Below, piece by piece: positions 8,292 to 16,030 of a stretch of 64,000 nt of DNA. A program made the translations under genes and the position numbers. How positions within the stretch are numbered: the first letter of the stretch is position 1; every line of letters starts with the position of its first letter. Origin of the DNA: JANJUO01 sp942492935 (GTDB lineage: Bacteria; Bacteroidota; Ignavibacteria; Kapaibacteriales; UBA2268); the NCBI GenBank assembly GCA_942492935.1, contig OW818654.1, forward strand, positions 3,224,001 through 3,288,000, given 5' to 3'. The notes under the pieces are model-generated. The model searched no databases. It saw only the letters and a program-made list of their open reading frames with translations, and was not told where the DNA came from.

Positions 8292-10841
8292 CTACACAAT
8301 AAAATTAATCAACTTATTCTTTACAAAAATTACTTTACGAATTTCTTTGCCATCAATGTGCTTGATAACACTTTCGTTTTGCAAAGCAAATTCTTTAACT
8401 TGGCTTTCGTCTAAATCAATTGCTAATTGTAACTTTGCACGAATTTTGCTCGAAACCTGAACAATGAATTCAATGCTTTGCTTAACAACTTTTGCTTCAT
8501 CATAATCAGGATATTTTTCCAATGAAACTGAATTTTGATGCCCAAGAATAAGCCATAATTCTTCTGCAATATGCGGAGCAAATGGTGCAAGGCAAAGTAC
8601 AAATTTTTCCATAGCAATTCGTGGTTTTACTTCTGCTTTTGTAAATTCATTTACAAATATCATCATCTGTGCAATTGCAGTATTGAAACTCAAGTTTTCA
8701 ATATCTTCGCCAACTTTTTTGATTGTATAATTCAAAACATAGTCTTGCTCTGGAGTCAATTCTATTTCTTGTACTTTATCGGATAATTTGCTATCTTCTG
8801 TTGCAATCAAACGCCAAGCACGATTCAAAAAGTTGAATGTTCCTGTGATATTCTTTGTTGACCATGGCTTAACGGCTTCCAATGGACCAAGGAACATTTC
8901 GTATAGTCTTAATGAATCTGCTCCATATTCGCCAACAACTTCATCAGGATTAACTACATTTCCACGTGATTTGGACATTTTTTCGCCATCTTCTCCAAGA
9001 ATCAATCCCTGATGGAATAATTTTTGGAATGGTTCCACAGTTGAAACATAGCCATAATCATACAAAACTTTATGCCAAAAACGAGCATAAAGCAAGTGCA
9101 ATACAGCATGCTCAGCTCCACCAACATACAAATCAACTCCACCATTTCCAAGCCAATATTTTTGCTTTTCGAAATCACAGAATATTTCGTTATTCGCATT
9201 ATCAGCATAACGCATATAATACCAGCACGAGCCAGCCCATTGTGGCATTGTGTTTGTTTCTAAACGTGCTTTTTTACCTGTTTTCTTATCAGTGAAATTA
9301 ATCCAACTTTCAACAGTTGCAAGTGCAGATTCTCCAGTTCCAGCAGGATTAAAATTCTCAACTTCAGGCAATAGCAATGGCAATTCATCTAAATCTAAAC
9401 TGCGTTTTGTTCCATCTTCAAAATACATGATTGGGATTGGTTCGCCCCAATATCTTTGACGTGAGAAAAGCCAATCGCGGAGTTTGAATTGAACTTTTGC
9501 TTCACCAATATTTTTTTCTTTCAACCAATTGATAATTTTTTCAATTGCTTTTGGAGTTGGCTCATCATTCAAAGATACTTCAGCATTTGCAGAATTCATA
9601 CCGAAACCAGTTTTATCAACAAAAGCCGAGTCTTCAATATTCCATTCTTTACCATCTGATGGCTTAACAACTTGTACAATTGGTAAATTGAATTCTTTTG
9701 CAAATTCAAAATCACGTTCATCATGTCCGGGAACAGCCATAATAGCACCTGTTCCGTATTGTGCTAATACATAATCAGCAATCCAAATTGGAATATCCTT
9801 GCCAGTTGCTGGATTGATTGCATAAGCACCAATAAATACACCTGTTTTTTCTTTGCTTAATTCAGTTCTTTCCAAATCACTTTTTTCTGATGCTTTCTTT
9901 AAATATTCTGCAATTTCTGCTTTTTTCTCATTTGTTGCAATTTGGCTAACAAATTCATGCTCAGGTGCTAATACTAAATAAGTTGCCCCAAAAACCGTAT
10001 CAGGTCTTGTTGTAAATACTTTTACTGATTTTTCAAAATTCTTGACTTGAAAATTAATTTCCGCACCAACACTTTTTCCAATCCAATGGAATTGCATATC
10101 TTTTGTAGATGTAGGCCATTCAACCAAGTCCAAATCTGTGAGCAATCTATCAGCATATTCAGTAATTTTCAGCATCCATTGACGCATTGGTTTGCGTTCA
10201 ACTGTGTATCCCTTCGATTTCCATTCATCTACTTCTTCATTTGCGAGAACTGTACCAAGTTCGGCACACCAATTTACAGGAATCATGGAAATAAATGCAA
10301 GGCGTTTGCTATCTTTATAATTTTCAATTTCAATTGTGTCTGTTAATTCAGCAGGAATTGGTAATTCATCAATATGTCTTGCTTTATTTAACTCTTTATC
10401 AAACCATGAATTATAAATCAAAAGGAACATCCATTGAGTCCATTTATAATAATTTGGGTCGGTTGTATTAATTTCTTTAGTCCAATCATAGCCCAAGCCC
10501 AAAGCATTTAATTGTCTTTTGAAATTTTCAATATTATCGCGAGTTGCATCAACTGGATGAATGTTGTTTTTCATACAATATCGTTCAGTTGGAAGCCCAA
10601 ATGCATCAAAACCCATTGGATGAAGCACGTTGAAGCCCTTCATTTTTTTATATCTTGCAATTATATCAGTAGCGGTGTAGCCCTCTGGATGTCCAATATG
10701 CAAACCTGCACCACTTGGATAGGGAAACATGTCAAGTACATAATATTTTGGTTTGGAAAAATCATCATCAGTAAAGAAAACATTGTTTTTCTGCCAGTAT
10801 TCCTGCCATTTAGGTTCGATTTCTGCAAAAGGATATGCCAT
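8292..10841 (-). CDS. leuS: Leucyl-tRNA synthetase
   Basis: A class I aminoacyl-tRNA synthetase of 849 residues charging tRNA-Leu in the cytoplasm. The HIGH motif is intact (HIGH, residues 48-51, in 'GAGLHIGHPEGY') and KMSKS lies near residue 621 ('GEDGEKMSKSRGN'). The CP1 editing domain has the 'TTRPDTVFGATYLVLAPEHE' threonine-rich region and 'AVPGHDERD'. The anticodon-binding domain and C-terminal appendage ('KVIFVKNKLINFIV') close the protein. Full length with no anomalies. It stands alone, with a possible promoter 36 bp upstream. Confidence 0.98.
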   Translation of the reverse strand: MAYPFAEIEPKWQEYWQKNNVFFTDDDFSKPKYYVLDMFPYPSGAGLHIGHPEGYTATDIIARYKKMKGFNVLHPMGFDAFGLPTERYCMKNNIHPVDATRDNIENFKRQLNALGLGYDWTKEINTTDPNYYKWTQWMFLLIYNSWFDKELNKARHIDELPIPAELTDTIEIENYKDSKRLAFISMIPVNWCAELGTVLANEEVDEWKSKGYTVERKPMRQWMLKITEYADRLLTDLDLVEWPTSTKDMQFHWIGKSVGAEINFQVKNFEKSVKVFTTRPDTVFGATYLVLAPEHEFVSQIATNEKKAEIAEYLKKASEKSDLERTELSKEKTGVFIGAYAINPATGKDIPIWIADYVLAQYGTGAIMAVPGHDERDFEFAKEFNLPIVQVVKPSDGKEWNIEDSAFVDKTGFGMNSANAEVSLNDEPTPKAIEKIINWLKEKNIGEAKVQFKLRDWLFSRQRYWGEPIPIMYFEDGTKRSLDLDELPLLLPEVENFNPAGTGESALATVESWINFTDKKTGKKARLETNTMPQWAGSCWYYMRYADNANNEIFCDFEKQKYWLGNGGVDLYVGGAEHAVLHLLYARFWHKVLYDYGYVSTVEPFQKLFHQGLILGEDGEKMSKSRGNVVNPDEVVGEYGADSLRLYEMFLGPLEAVKPWSTKNITGTFNFLNRAWRLIATEDSKLSDKVQEIELTPEQDYVLNYTIKKVGEDIENLSFNTAIAQMMIFVNEFTKAEVKPRIAMEKFVLCLAPFAPHIAEELWLILGHQNSVSLEKYPDYDEAKVVKQSIEFIVQVSSKIRAKLQLAIDLDESQVKEFALQNESVIKHIDGKEIRKVIFVKNKLINFIV

Positions 10842-10876
10842 TTTAATTCAATTCAAAAGTTAATAATAATAAAGTT

Positions 10877-10884
10877 CAAAAATA
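10877..10884 (-). promoter_or_regulatory. Candidate -7 element for leuS
   Basis: TATTTTTG on the minus strand fits TAnnTTTG and is ~36 bp from the leuS ATG. No convincing TTTG -33 element is visible at the usual 19-21 bp distance, so confidence is low in such AT-rich DNA. Confidence 0.25.
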
Positions 10885-11087
10885 CGAAAATTCTTGCTAT
10901 TATTGAAATCAGATGTTTATTATTGATAAATTCCATATAAAATAACCGATTCTCATTTGGAATTTAAAAAATATATTTTTAATTTGGTATCGGAAACAAG
11001 ACAAATTAAACAATTGTTTCCTTAAAAATCAAATAAATTATAAGGAAATAATATGCATTCAAATTATAAATAGTTTTTAGCACTCGT
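10885..11087. other. Intergenic region between leuS and the mazEF-like module
   Basis: AT-rich spacer between divergent genes. No ORF with a convincing start and no hairpin seen. The flanking direct repeat of the toxin-antitoxin module begins at its right edge. Confidence 0.4.
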
Positions 11088-11124
11088 AACTAAACTGGAG
11101 CTTAGTGTCCAGAATTGAAAAAAT
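11088..11124 (+). repeat. Left direct repeat flanking mazEF-like module
   Basis: A 37-bp copy starting AACTAAACTGGAGCTTAGTG. It matches 30 of 37 positions with the copy at 11821-11857 in the same orientation. The first 20 bp form an imperfect palindrome. The two copies bracket the toxin-antitoxin pair almost exactly. Confidence 0.7.
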
Positions 11125-11245
11125 TGGGTTTGGGAAGATGGAATTGCAAAGTAATTTTAACAATCAATTTAAAGGAGGAAAAAAATCGAATAAAATATTA
11201 TCAATTTTTTTGCGTTTAACTATTATTAAAAATAGGAATAAAATA

Positions 11246-11470
11246 ATGAAGACTATTGTTCTTGAAGTATCTGATAATAAGTGTGATTTTATTGTTAATT
11301 TATTGAATGAATTTCCATTTGCCAAAATTAAAAATACATTTGAATTAGAAAAATCAAACAATTCAAAATCTATTGAAGAACTCTTGAAAGAAGGATATTT
11401 AGCTTCTAATCAGGAAGATTTGGAAATCACTAACGATTTTGTTTTTATTGATTTGGAAAATTGGGATTAG
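11246..11470 (+). CDS. Putative antitoxin of a MazF-type module
   Basis: A 74-residue acidic protein starting at ATG 11246 (MKTIVLEVSDNKCDF...). The frame is open from 11105, but that stretch lies in the flanking repeat and has no good start. No antitoxin family is recognised with certainty. The assignment comes from its size, acidity ('KSIEELLKEGYLASNQEDLEITNDF') and position: its stop is one base before the start of the PemK/MazF-like gene. It would bind and neutralise that toxin and probably the operator. A strong AAAGGAGG lies ~70 bp upstream, too far to serve this ATG. Confidence 0.7.
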   Translation: MKTIVLEVSDNKCDFIVNLLNEFPFAKIKNTFELEKSNNSKSIEELLKEGYLASNQEDLEITNDFVFIDLENWD

Positions 11471-11471
11471 A

Positions 11472-11813
11472 ATGAAAAGAGGTGAAATTTTTTTAGCTGC
11501 ACTTGATCCAGTAATGGGTTCAGAAGTTTCCAAAACAAGACCAGTACTTATTATTTCGAATAATATCAATAATTTGTATTCTCAAACTATTACAGTCATT
11601 CCGATTTCTTCATCTATTCATGAAATTTATCCTTTTGAAGTTATGATTTTAAGTGCTGAATCCGGCTTATTCAAGGATTCAAAAATTAAAACCAATCAAA
11701 TTAGAACGATAGATAAACAAAGATTAATAAAATTTCTTGGAAAAATCAATGATACTAAAATATTATTAGTTGAAAATGCTCTATTGTTGCACTTGGGAAT
11801 TGGCAAATATTAA
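11472..11813 (+). CDS. mazF: MazF/PemK-family toxin endoribonuclease
   Basis: A 113-residue PemK/MazF fold: 'MKRGEIFLAALDPVMGSEVSKTRPVLIISNN' is the typical N-terminus (G-E-I-F, G-S-E, K-T-R-P-V-L-I-I-S-N). 'QTITVIPISS' and 'SKIKTNQIRTIDKQRL' supply the conserved core and catalytic Arg/Thr region. Such toxins cut mRNA at short sequence motifs. The ATG at 11472 follows the antitoxin stop by one base, with the purine-rich end of the antitoxin gene as ribosome site; the longer frame from 11439 overlaps the antitoxin and is unlikely. The module is flanked by direct repeats, suggesting it arrived as a cassette. Confidence 0.92.
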   Translation: MKRGEIFLAALDPVMGSEVSKTRPVLIISNNINNLYSQTITVIPISSSIHEIYPFEVMILSAESGLFKDSKIKTNQIRTIDKQRLIKFLGKINDTKILLVENALLLHLGIGKY

Positions 11814-11820
11814 AATAGGC

Positions 11821-11857
11821 AACTAAGCTGGGGCTTAGTTACTATAATTGAACAAAT
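11821..11857 (+). repeat. Right direct repeat flanking mazEF-like module
   Basis: A 37-bp copy of the left repeat starting 7 bp after the mazF stop. Its first 20 bp, AACTAAGCTGGGGCTTAGTT, form a perfect 8-bp-stem palindrome with a TGGG loop. There is no T-tract, so it is not a classical terminator. Confidence 0.7.
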
Positions 11858-12009
11858 CCCTTTCTTCATTTATTGAATGATTTTACCTCATGAATTTCAT
11901 AAATGTGATGACACTATTCTTATTTAAAATGTTTTTCACTAAATCATTAATTATTAATTATTAATCCATTAATTTGATATCAAAAACTTTATTTTGATGA
12001 AGTAATTAA

Positions 12010-14361
12010 TTATAGATATTCAGTATTATCATTTATTATATGTTTGTATTTATTGTATAAGAATGATATTACTAAAAGTAGAATTCCCAATGTTACGAAT
12101 AAGATTGTTTTGGGAATCGTTGCCAAATGTGAGGCATCTATGAAGAATAATTTTAGCAATGTTATGGCAAACAATACAATTGCTGATATTCTCAAATGCT
12201 TTTTCTTTTTCCAGATTCCATACGCTATCAAAAATGATGAATATAATCCCCATAAAATACTTAGTCCTAATTTGAAAGTATGTGGCGAATCGAAGTAATT
12301 CATCCAAGTTACCAATTCATAAGATAACATCCAGAAAATAGATAAATATAAAAATATATCAAATATTCTCAAATATCTCTCAGATTTCATCTTTTCTTTG
12401 TAGTATTGGAAACTTGTATAAAAGATTAGAGCAAACATGATATATGATAAATACTTGATTAGTATATTGAATACACTTTGCTGGAATATGTCACTTGCTT
12501 TATTGTCCAAGTAAGATACTGAGAGCATATACAATAAGAAGGAGCCGGAGAATACAAATATGGCGTACATTGTTGCATTTGCGAATAAATTCAAATTGAC
12601 TAATGATTGTATTTTATACCTTTTCGCATTTAAATATGTTAGAATCGACAAGAATATCAATGAGTAATTCATCAACCAAATATCGTGGTATCTCAATAAA
12701 TCATAGTTTTTGCTGTACGTATCTACTTCCACACCGTTTGTAATTGCTGAGTGTGCTGAATTCAGATATTCTTGCTGCCAATATAAAGATATTTCAAGCC
12801 CAAATGCAACGAAAACAACAAGTATTAATAGTCCGCTGATTGAAAATGAAATCAATTTTCTGATTGTATCATCTTCTTCGGATATTATTCTCGCGTCTCT
12901 TATCTTGAAGAAATTGATTATTCCTAATCCAATTATGAATATCATTGAATTCAGAAAATTCACATTAAAAATAAACATAAATTGTTCTTTTAATTTATAC
13001 ACTTCATATATTTTATAATTGCTATCCCAATCGAACAACAAACTTAGAAATGAAAGAACAATCAATGTGTATGAGAAGTACTCGTATATCTTTTCGTAAC
13101 TCTTGGATGTTATCCAGAATAAAATCACTGCTTCTGTAATCCAAAATCCTGTTACCCAAGAGCCATCAAATTGCACTGGTACAGTAATTGTTACAAATGA
13201 TATTACTAATCCCAATACAAATCTTGCAATTCGTTTGTCTATATTTTCTTGTTTGATGATAAATAAATAAACTAATGAATGAATTATTGCATTTGCGAAT
13301 GTAAGCAATCCATCAAAATGCTTGTAAAAATTATGGCTGTCGGCAATAGTTCTTGACAAACTATAGAATATGAATGCGTTAGAAAACAGTAAAACTAAAT
13401 CGAAGGCGGCAAACTTTTCCTTTGTTCGTAATTTATATACGAGGAATGCGGCATAGAAAATTCCGAAGAAGATTGTAATAAATACTGATGCAATTATGAA
13501 ATGCTCTTTGGAGGAATAAAAACCAGAATACCAAAAAGAATATATCATGTATGTCATCGAAAATGCTGAATAGTAAAGTGCCTTCCAGTATTTTTTGAAT
13601 GAAATAAGCAAAATTCCCACATTAATTATTGTCATATAACTAAACAAAATCAGTACGTTACCTGTATTATTGCTGAGCAAGAAAGGCACAGCGTAAGCGC
13701 CTACCAATCCAAAGTGTGCAATTATTTGCTTGTCGAATTTGAGTGCCGAATATACTGTTGAGCCAGTTATCATAAACATTATTAAAAACGCAATTGGCTG
13801 AGGAAGTAAATCATAAAAACTATAGGCAAAAAATGTCATAAAATACAAAACAGCAAAACCGCCACCAAGCAATACAGAACTGAAATTATCATATTTTGCT
13901 TTTAATTTGTATGATGTGCCCAAAATCACAAAGCCCGATAAATATCCTAATAATATTTTTGTTAATGGATTGATCAAATTATGTTCGATTGCATAACTTG
14001 CACCTATTCCAATGCCAATGATTGTAATCAAGATACCAATTTTATTAATCAGATTTTCGCCAATGAATTTTTCGAGATTAATTGGAGATACTTTTGGCTT
14101 AGTATCATGTCTGAAATTTCTTGGTGGAATTGGAATTTGTGGTTTATCTTCAATTTTCGAAGTATTAAAATCAATTTCGGGAACAATTTTCTCTTCTTCT
14201 TGAAAATTTGACGGAGTTTGTTCGCCTATCATAGACGATTTTAATAAATAAATTTCATTACGAATTGAGTTAATTTCTAAAGAAAAATTATGGCTCCATT
14301 TTGAAAGGGAATCCAGTTTTTTTTCCAATAAATCTATTTGCTTTTGTGTGTCTCTCATCAT
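12010..14361 (-). CDS. DUF2339 multi-pass membrane protein
   Basis: A 783-residue protein beginning with a coiled-coil segment (~1-45, 'QKQIDLLEKKLDSLSKWSHNFSLEI'), a charged proline-rich linker, and then the DUF2339 signature 'FIGENLINKIGILITIIGIGIGASYAIEHN'. About 20 further hydrophobic segments fill the rest up to the C-terminus. DUF2339 proteins are widespread in Gram-negative bacteria with no agreed function; some are suspected to act in the envelope. The length fits the family. It is monocistronic, with a terminator-like hairpin upstream isolating it from the preceding gene. Confidence 0.9.
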   Translation of the reverse strand: MMRDTQKQIDLLEKKLDSLSKWSHNFSLEINSIRNEIYLLKSSMIGEQTPSNFQEEEKIVPEIDFNTSKIEDKPQIPIPPRNFRHDTKPKVSPINLEKFIGENLINKIGILITIIGIGIGASYAIEHNLINPLTKILLGYLSGFVILGTSYKLKAKYDNFSSVLLGGGFAVLYFMTFFAYSFYDLLPQPIAFLIMFMITGSTVYSALKFDKQIIAHFGLVGAYAVPFLLSNNTGNVLILFSYMTIINVGILLISFKKYWKALYYSAFSMTYMIYSFWYSGFYSSKEHFIIASVFITIFFGIFYAAFLVYKLRTKEKFAAFDLVLLFSNAFIFYSLSRTIADSHNFYKHFDGLLTFANAIIHSLVYLFIIKQENIDKRIARFVLGLVISFVTITVPVQFDGSWVTGFWITEAVILFWITSKSYEKIYEYFSYTLIVLSFLSLLFDWDSNYKIYEVYKLKEQFMFIFNVNFLNSMIFIIGLGIINFFKIRDARIISEEDDTIRKLISFSISGLLILVVFVAFGLEISLYWQQEYLNSAHSAITNGVEVDTYSKNYDLLRYHDIWLMNYSLIFLSILTYLNAKRYKIQSLVNLNLFANATMYAIFVFSGSFLLYMLSVSYLDNKASDIFQQSVFNILIKYLSYIMFALIFYTSFQYYKEKMKSERYLRIFDIFLYLSIFWMLSYELVTWMNYFDSPHTFKLGLSILWGLYSSFLIAYGIWKKKKHLRISAIVLFAITLLKLFFIDASHLATIPKTILFVTLGILLLVISFLYNKYKHIINDNTEYL

Positions 14362-14436
14362 AAAAAAACCAATAAAATATATGAATATGATAAAATACTA
14401 AATTAGTTATAATTTATTAAATATCGATAAATATTC

Positions 14437-14472
14437 ATAAAAAAAAGAGTGCGAAAAAATTAACACACTCTT
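14437..14472 (-). terminator. Intrinsic terminator (minus strand)
   Basis: Read on the minus strand: stem AAGAGTG, a 14-nt loop, CACTCTT, then a run of T. It would end transcripts coming from the small secreted-protein gene upstream and separates them from the DUF2339 gene. Confidence 0.55.
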
Positions 14473-14658
14473 ATAATCTTTATTAAATGAAAAATATTAT
14501 TTGATTTAAATTAGATAATACATTGCAACAAAAGCGTTCTCTTCCTTAGCAATTTTCACAATATTCATTGAATAATAGTAGTCCTCGGATATATTCTTAT
14601 AAACCAATTTCGGCAAGTTCCCTATCTTCATTGAAATCACCTACCATTTAAATAAATT
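14473..14658. other. Gap with a possible gene remnant
   Basis: On the minus strand a 41-codon frame (14631 to 14506, starting MKIGNLPKLVYKN) and an overlapping 16-codon frame (MVGDFNEDRELAEIGL) look protein-like in composition. Neither has a recognised match. They may be the two halves of a decayed small gene split by a frameshift, or chance. I do not call a gene here. Confidence 0.25.
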
Positions 14659-15048
14659 TCAATTCCCAATAGTAATAATTCCAAAATTTTCAATTTTTGT
14701 ATCTCCAATTCTATTAAGCTCTTTTACAAAAATTGACCAATTTTCTCTGATTATAAATGTACAGTCCTCTAAATTGATTTTGCCACTAACTTTTGCAACC
14801 AAATTATTCATAGTTTCTGCAAATTCGAGTTTTCCATCTTTGATAACTTTAATATTATTGCAAACAATAGGATTGGTTACAGTTACATTACCACAAATAA
14901 CAACATCAGAATTTGCTTCAGGAATTATGCCTTTTACCCATGTTTTAGGATTATTCCAATCACCGCCTTCGGTTGTTGAAATTATTTCCTGAGCGGAACA
15001 AATTAAATTAACCATAAAAAAAATCATGATAAAAAATACACTTTTCAT
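14659..15048 (-). CDS. Small secreted beta-rich protein
   Basis: A 129-residue protein with a cleavable signal peptide (MKSVFFIMIFFMVNLICSAQ). After it comes 'GGDWNNPKTWVKGIIPEANSDVVICGNVTV', a segment seen at the start of many secreted FCB proteins with G8/beta-solenoid-like folds. It lacks a T9SS tail and is much shorter than those proteins, so it may be a truncated version or a free-standing small secreted domain. Function unknown. Confidence 0.7.
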   Translation of the reverse strand: MKSVFFIMIFFMVNLICSAQEIISTTEGGDWNNPKTWVKGIIPEANSDVVICGNVTVTNPIVCNNIKVIKDGKLEFAETMNNLVAKVSGKINLEDCTFIIRENWSIFVKELNRIGDTKIENFGIITIGN

Positions 15049-15178
15049 AAAAATCTCAAAAAAAATTATTGAAAACTAATTTCACTTCACTATCATTCAG
15101 GTAATTTGAAATTTTCAACAAAAAAATTTATTAACTCATTAAATGAATAAATTAGTTTCGTTGCCAGTAAAACACAAG

Positions 15179-15445
15179 CTAATTTACTACTTTTTGAATT
15201 AAATTAATCTGTTTTCTGAGGAATATATTAACTGCTCTTGAATTTTCAAAGTATTTTGCAATATCGGAATCAAGCTGAACAGTTAATTTATTCCTATCAT
15301 CTCGTAATCGTTTAGCATAAGGATTAGGTTTCCAATCCTTTTTTGTAATATCATTTTCAATACCTGTATCCTCATCAAAATCTACATTTCTTCCTTGGTA
15401 TGTGGTAACTTTGTCACCATCAACTATTTTTGTTGTTTTTTTCAT
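15179..15445 (-). CDS. BrnA-like (ribbon-helix-helix) antitoxin, apparently without toxin
   Basis: An 88-residue protein. The ATG at 15445 is chosen because AAAGG stands 7 nt before it; a TTG 15 nt upstream is the alternative. The C-terminal part 'RDDRNKLTVQLDSDIAKYFENSRAVNIFLRKQINLI' resembles BrnA/CopG-like antitoxins, in which a 'vtlrLDsDvv.yF' strand-helix precedes a short helix. The N-terminal half is charged. BrnA is normally encoded right after a BrnT toxin, but only 67 bp separate this gene from an unrelated DUF1801 gene, so it seems to be an orphan antitoxin or regulator. Confidence 0.65.
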   Translation of the reverse strand: MKKTTKIVDGDKVTTYQGRNVDFDEDTGIENDITKKDWKPNPYAKRLRDDRNKLTVQLDSDIAKYFENSRAVNIFLRKQINLIQKVVN

Positions 15446-15527
15446 AAAATAACCTTTCAATTTTTGTAGTTTTTCTTGCCGAGATAACTCTAATTATAAC
15501 ATTATTCCAAGTTTCATCTTAAAACTT

Positions 15528-15983
15528 CTATTTCTTTAAATTTGATTCGTAAATCTCAATCCAATTTGCAACACTCATTTTTGAAATTAATTCACCAATA
15601 AATTGATACGGTAATTCATTTATTTTTTTGAATCTGATACATCCTTTTCCCATATCTAATTTTGTTTTTGAATGTTTTGGATATTCAGTTTTTACCCATT
15701 CTTGTAATTGAGTATCAGCATATAATCCTAAATGATGCAAAGATATAAAATTTTTCTGTGCTGCAAAACCTGCAAATGGAAGTGGCAACTTTGGGTCGCA
15801 ATGATAACCATTTGGATAAATTGAATGTGGAACTACATACCCAATCATTCCATAGTTCATTTCTTCAGAAAAACCGCTTGGCAGATTTTCCAATATAACA
15901 TTTCTAAGTTTAATAATTGGCTCTTTTCTTTCATCTGATAAGGAGTCAATATATTCTGTAACTGTATTAGCATTAGAGACCAT
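15528..15983 (-). CDS. DUF1801 domain protein
   Basis: A 151-residue soluble protein of the DUF1801 (YdhG-like) family: 'VTEYIDSLSDERKEPIIKLRNVILENLPSGFSEEMNYGMIGYVVP' and 'FISLHHLGLYAD' are typical, with 'MGKGCIRFKKINELPYQFIGELI' near the end. The family has an iron-chaperone-like fold, but its role in most bacteria is not known. The ATG is preceded by GAGGAAAAA, a good ribosome site. Full length. Confidence 0.88.
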   Translation of the reverse strand: MVSNANTVTEYIDSLSDERKEPIIKLRNVILENLPSGFSEEMNYGMIGYVVPHSIYPNGYHCDPKLPLPFAGFAAQKNFISLHHLGLYADTQLQEWVKTEYPKHSKTKLDMGKGCIRFKKINELPYQFIGELISKMSVANWIEIYESNLKK

Positions 15984-16030
15984 TTTTTCCTCAAATCATT
16001 TATAAATTATAATTTTCTAACATTACAAAT

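Noticed and set aside
8966..9295. Plus-strand ORFs opposite leuS, priA, purL and others
   Set aside because: They have no family motifs and lie wholly opposite genes with complete conserved motifs.
11168..11178. Strong AAAGGAGG as ribosome-binding site
   Set aside because: No start codon lies at a usable distance in any frame; the likely antitoxin start is ~70 bp away.
11105..11245. N-terminal extension of the putative antitoxin
   Set aside because: The frame is open but starts inside the flanking direct repeat, and the family-like start with a short, acidic product is ATG 11246.
11821..11840. Palindrome after mazF as a transcription terminator
   Set aside because: No T-tract follows, and an imperfect copy exists upstream of the module, so it is better explained as a flanking repeat.
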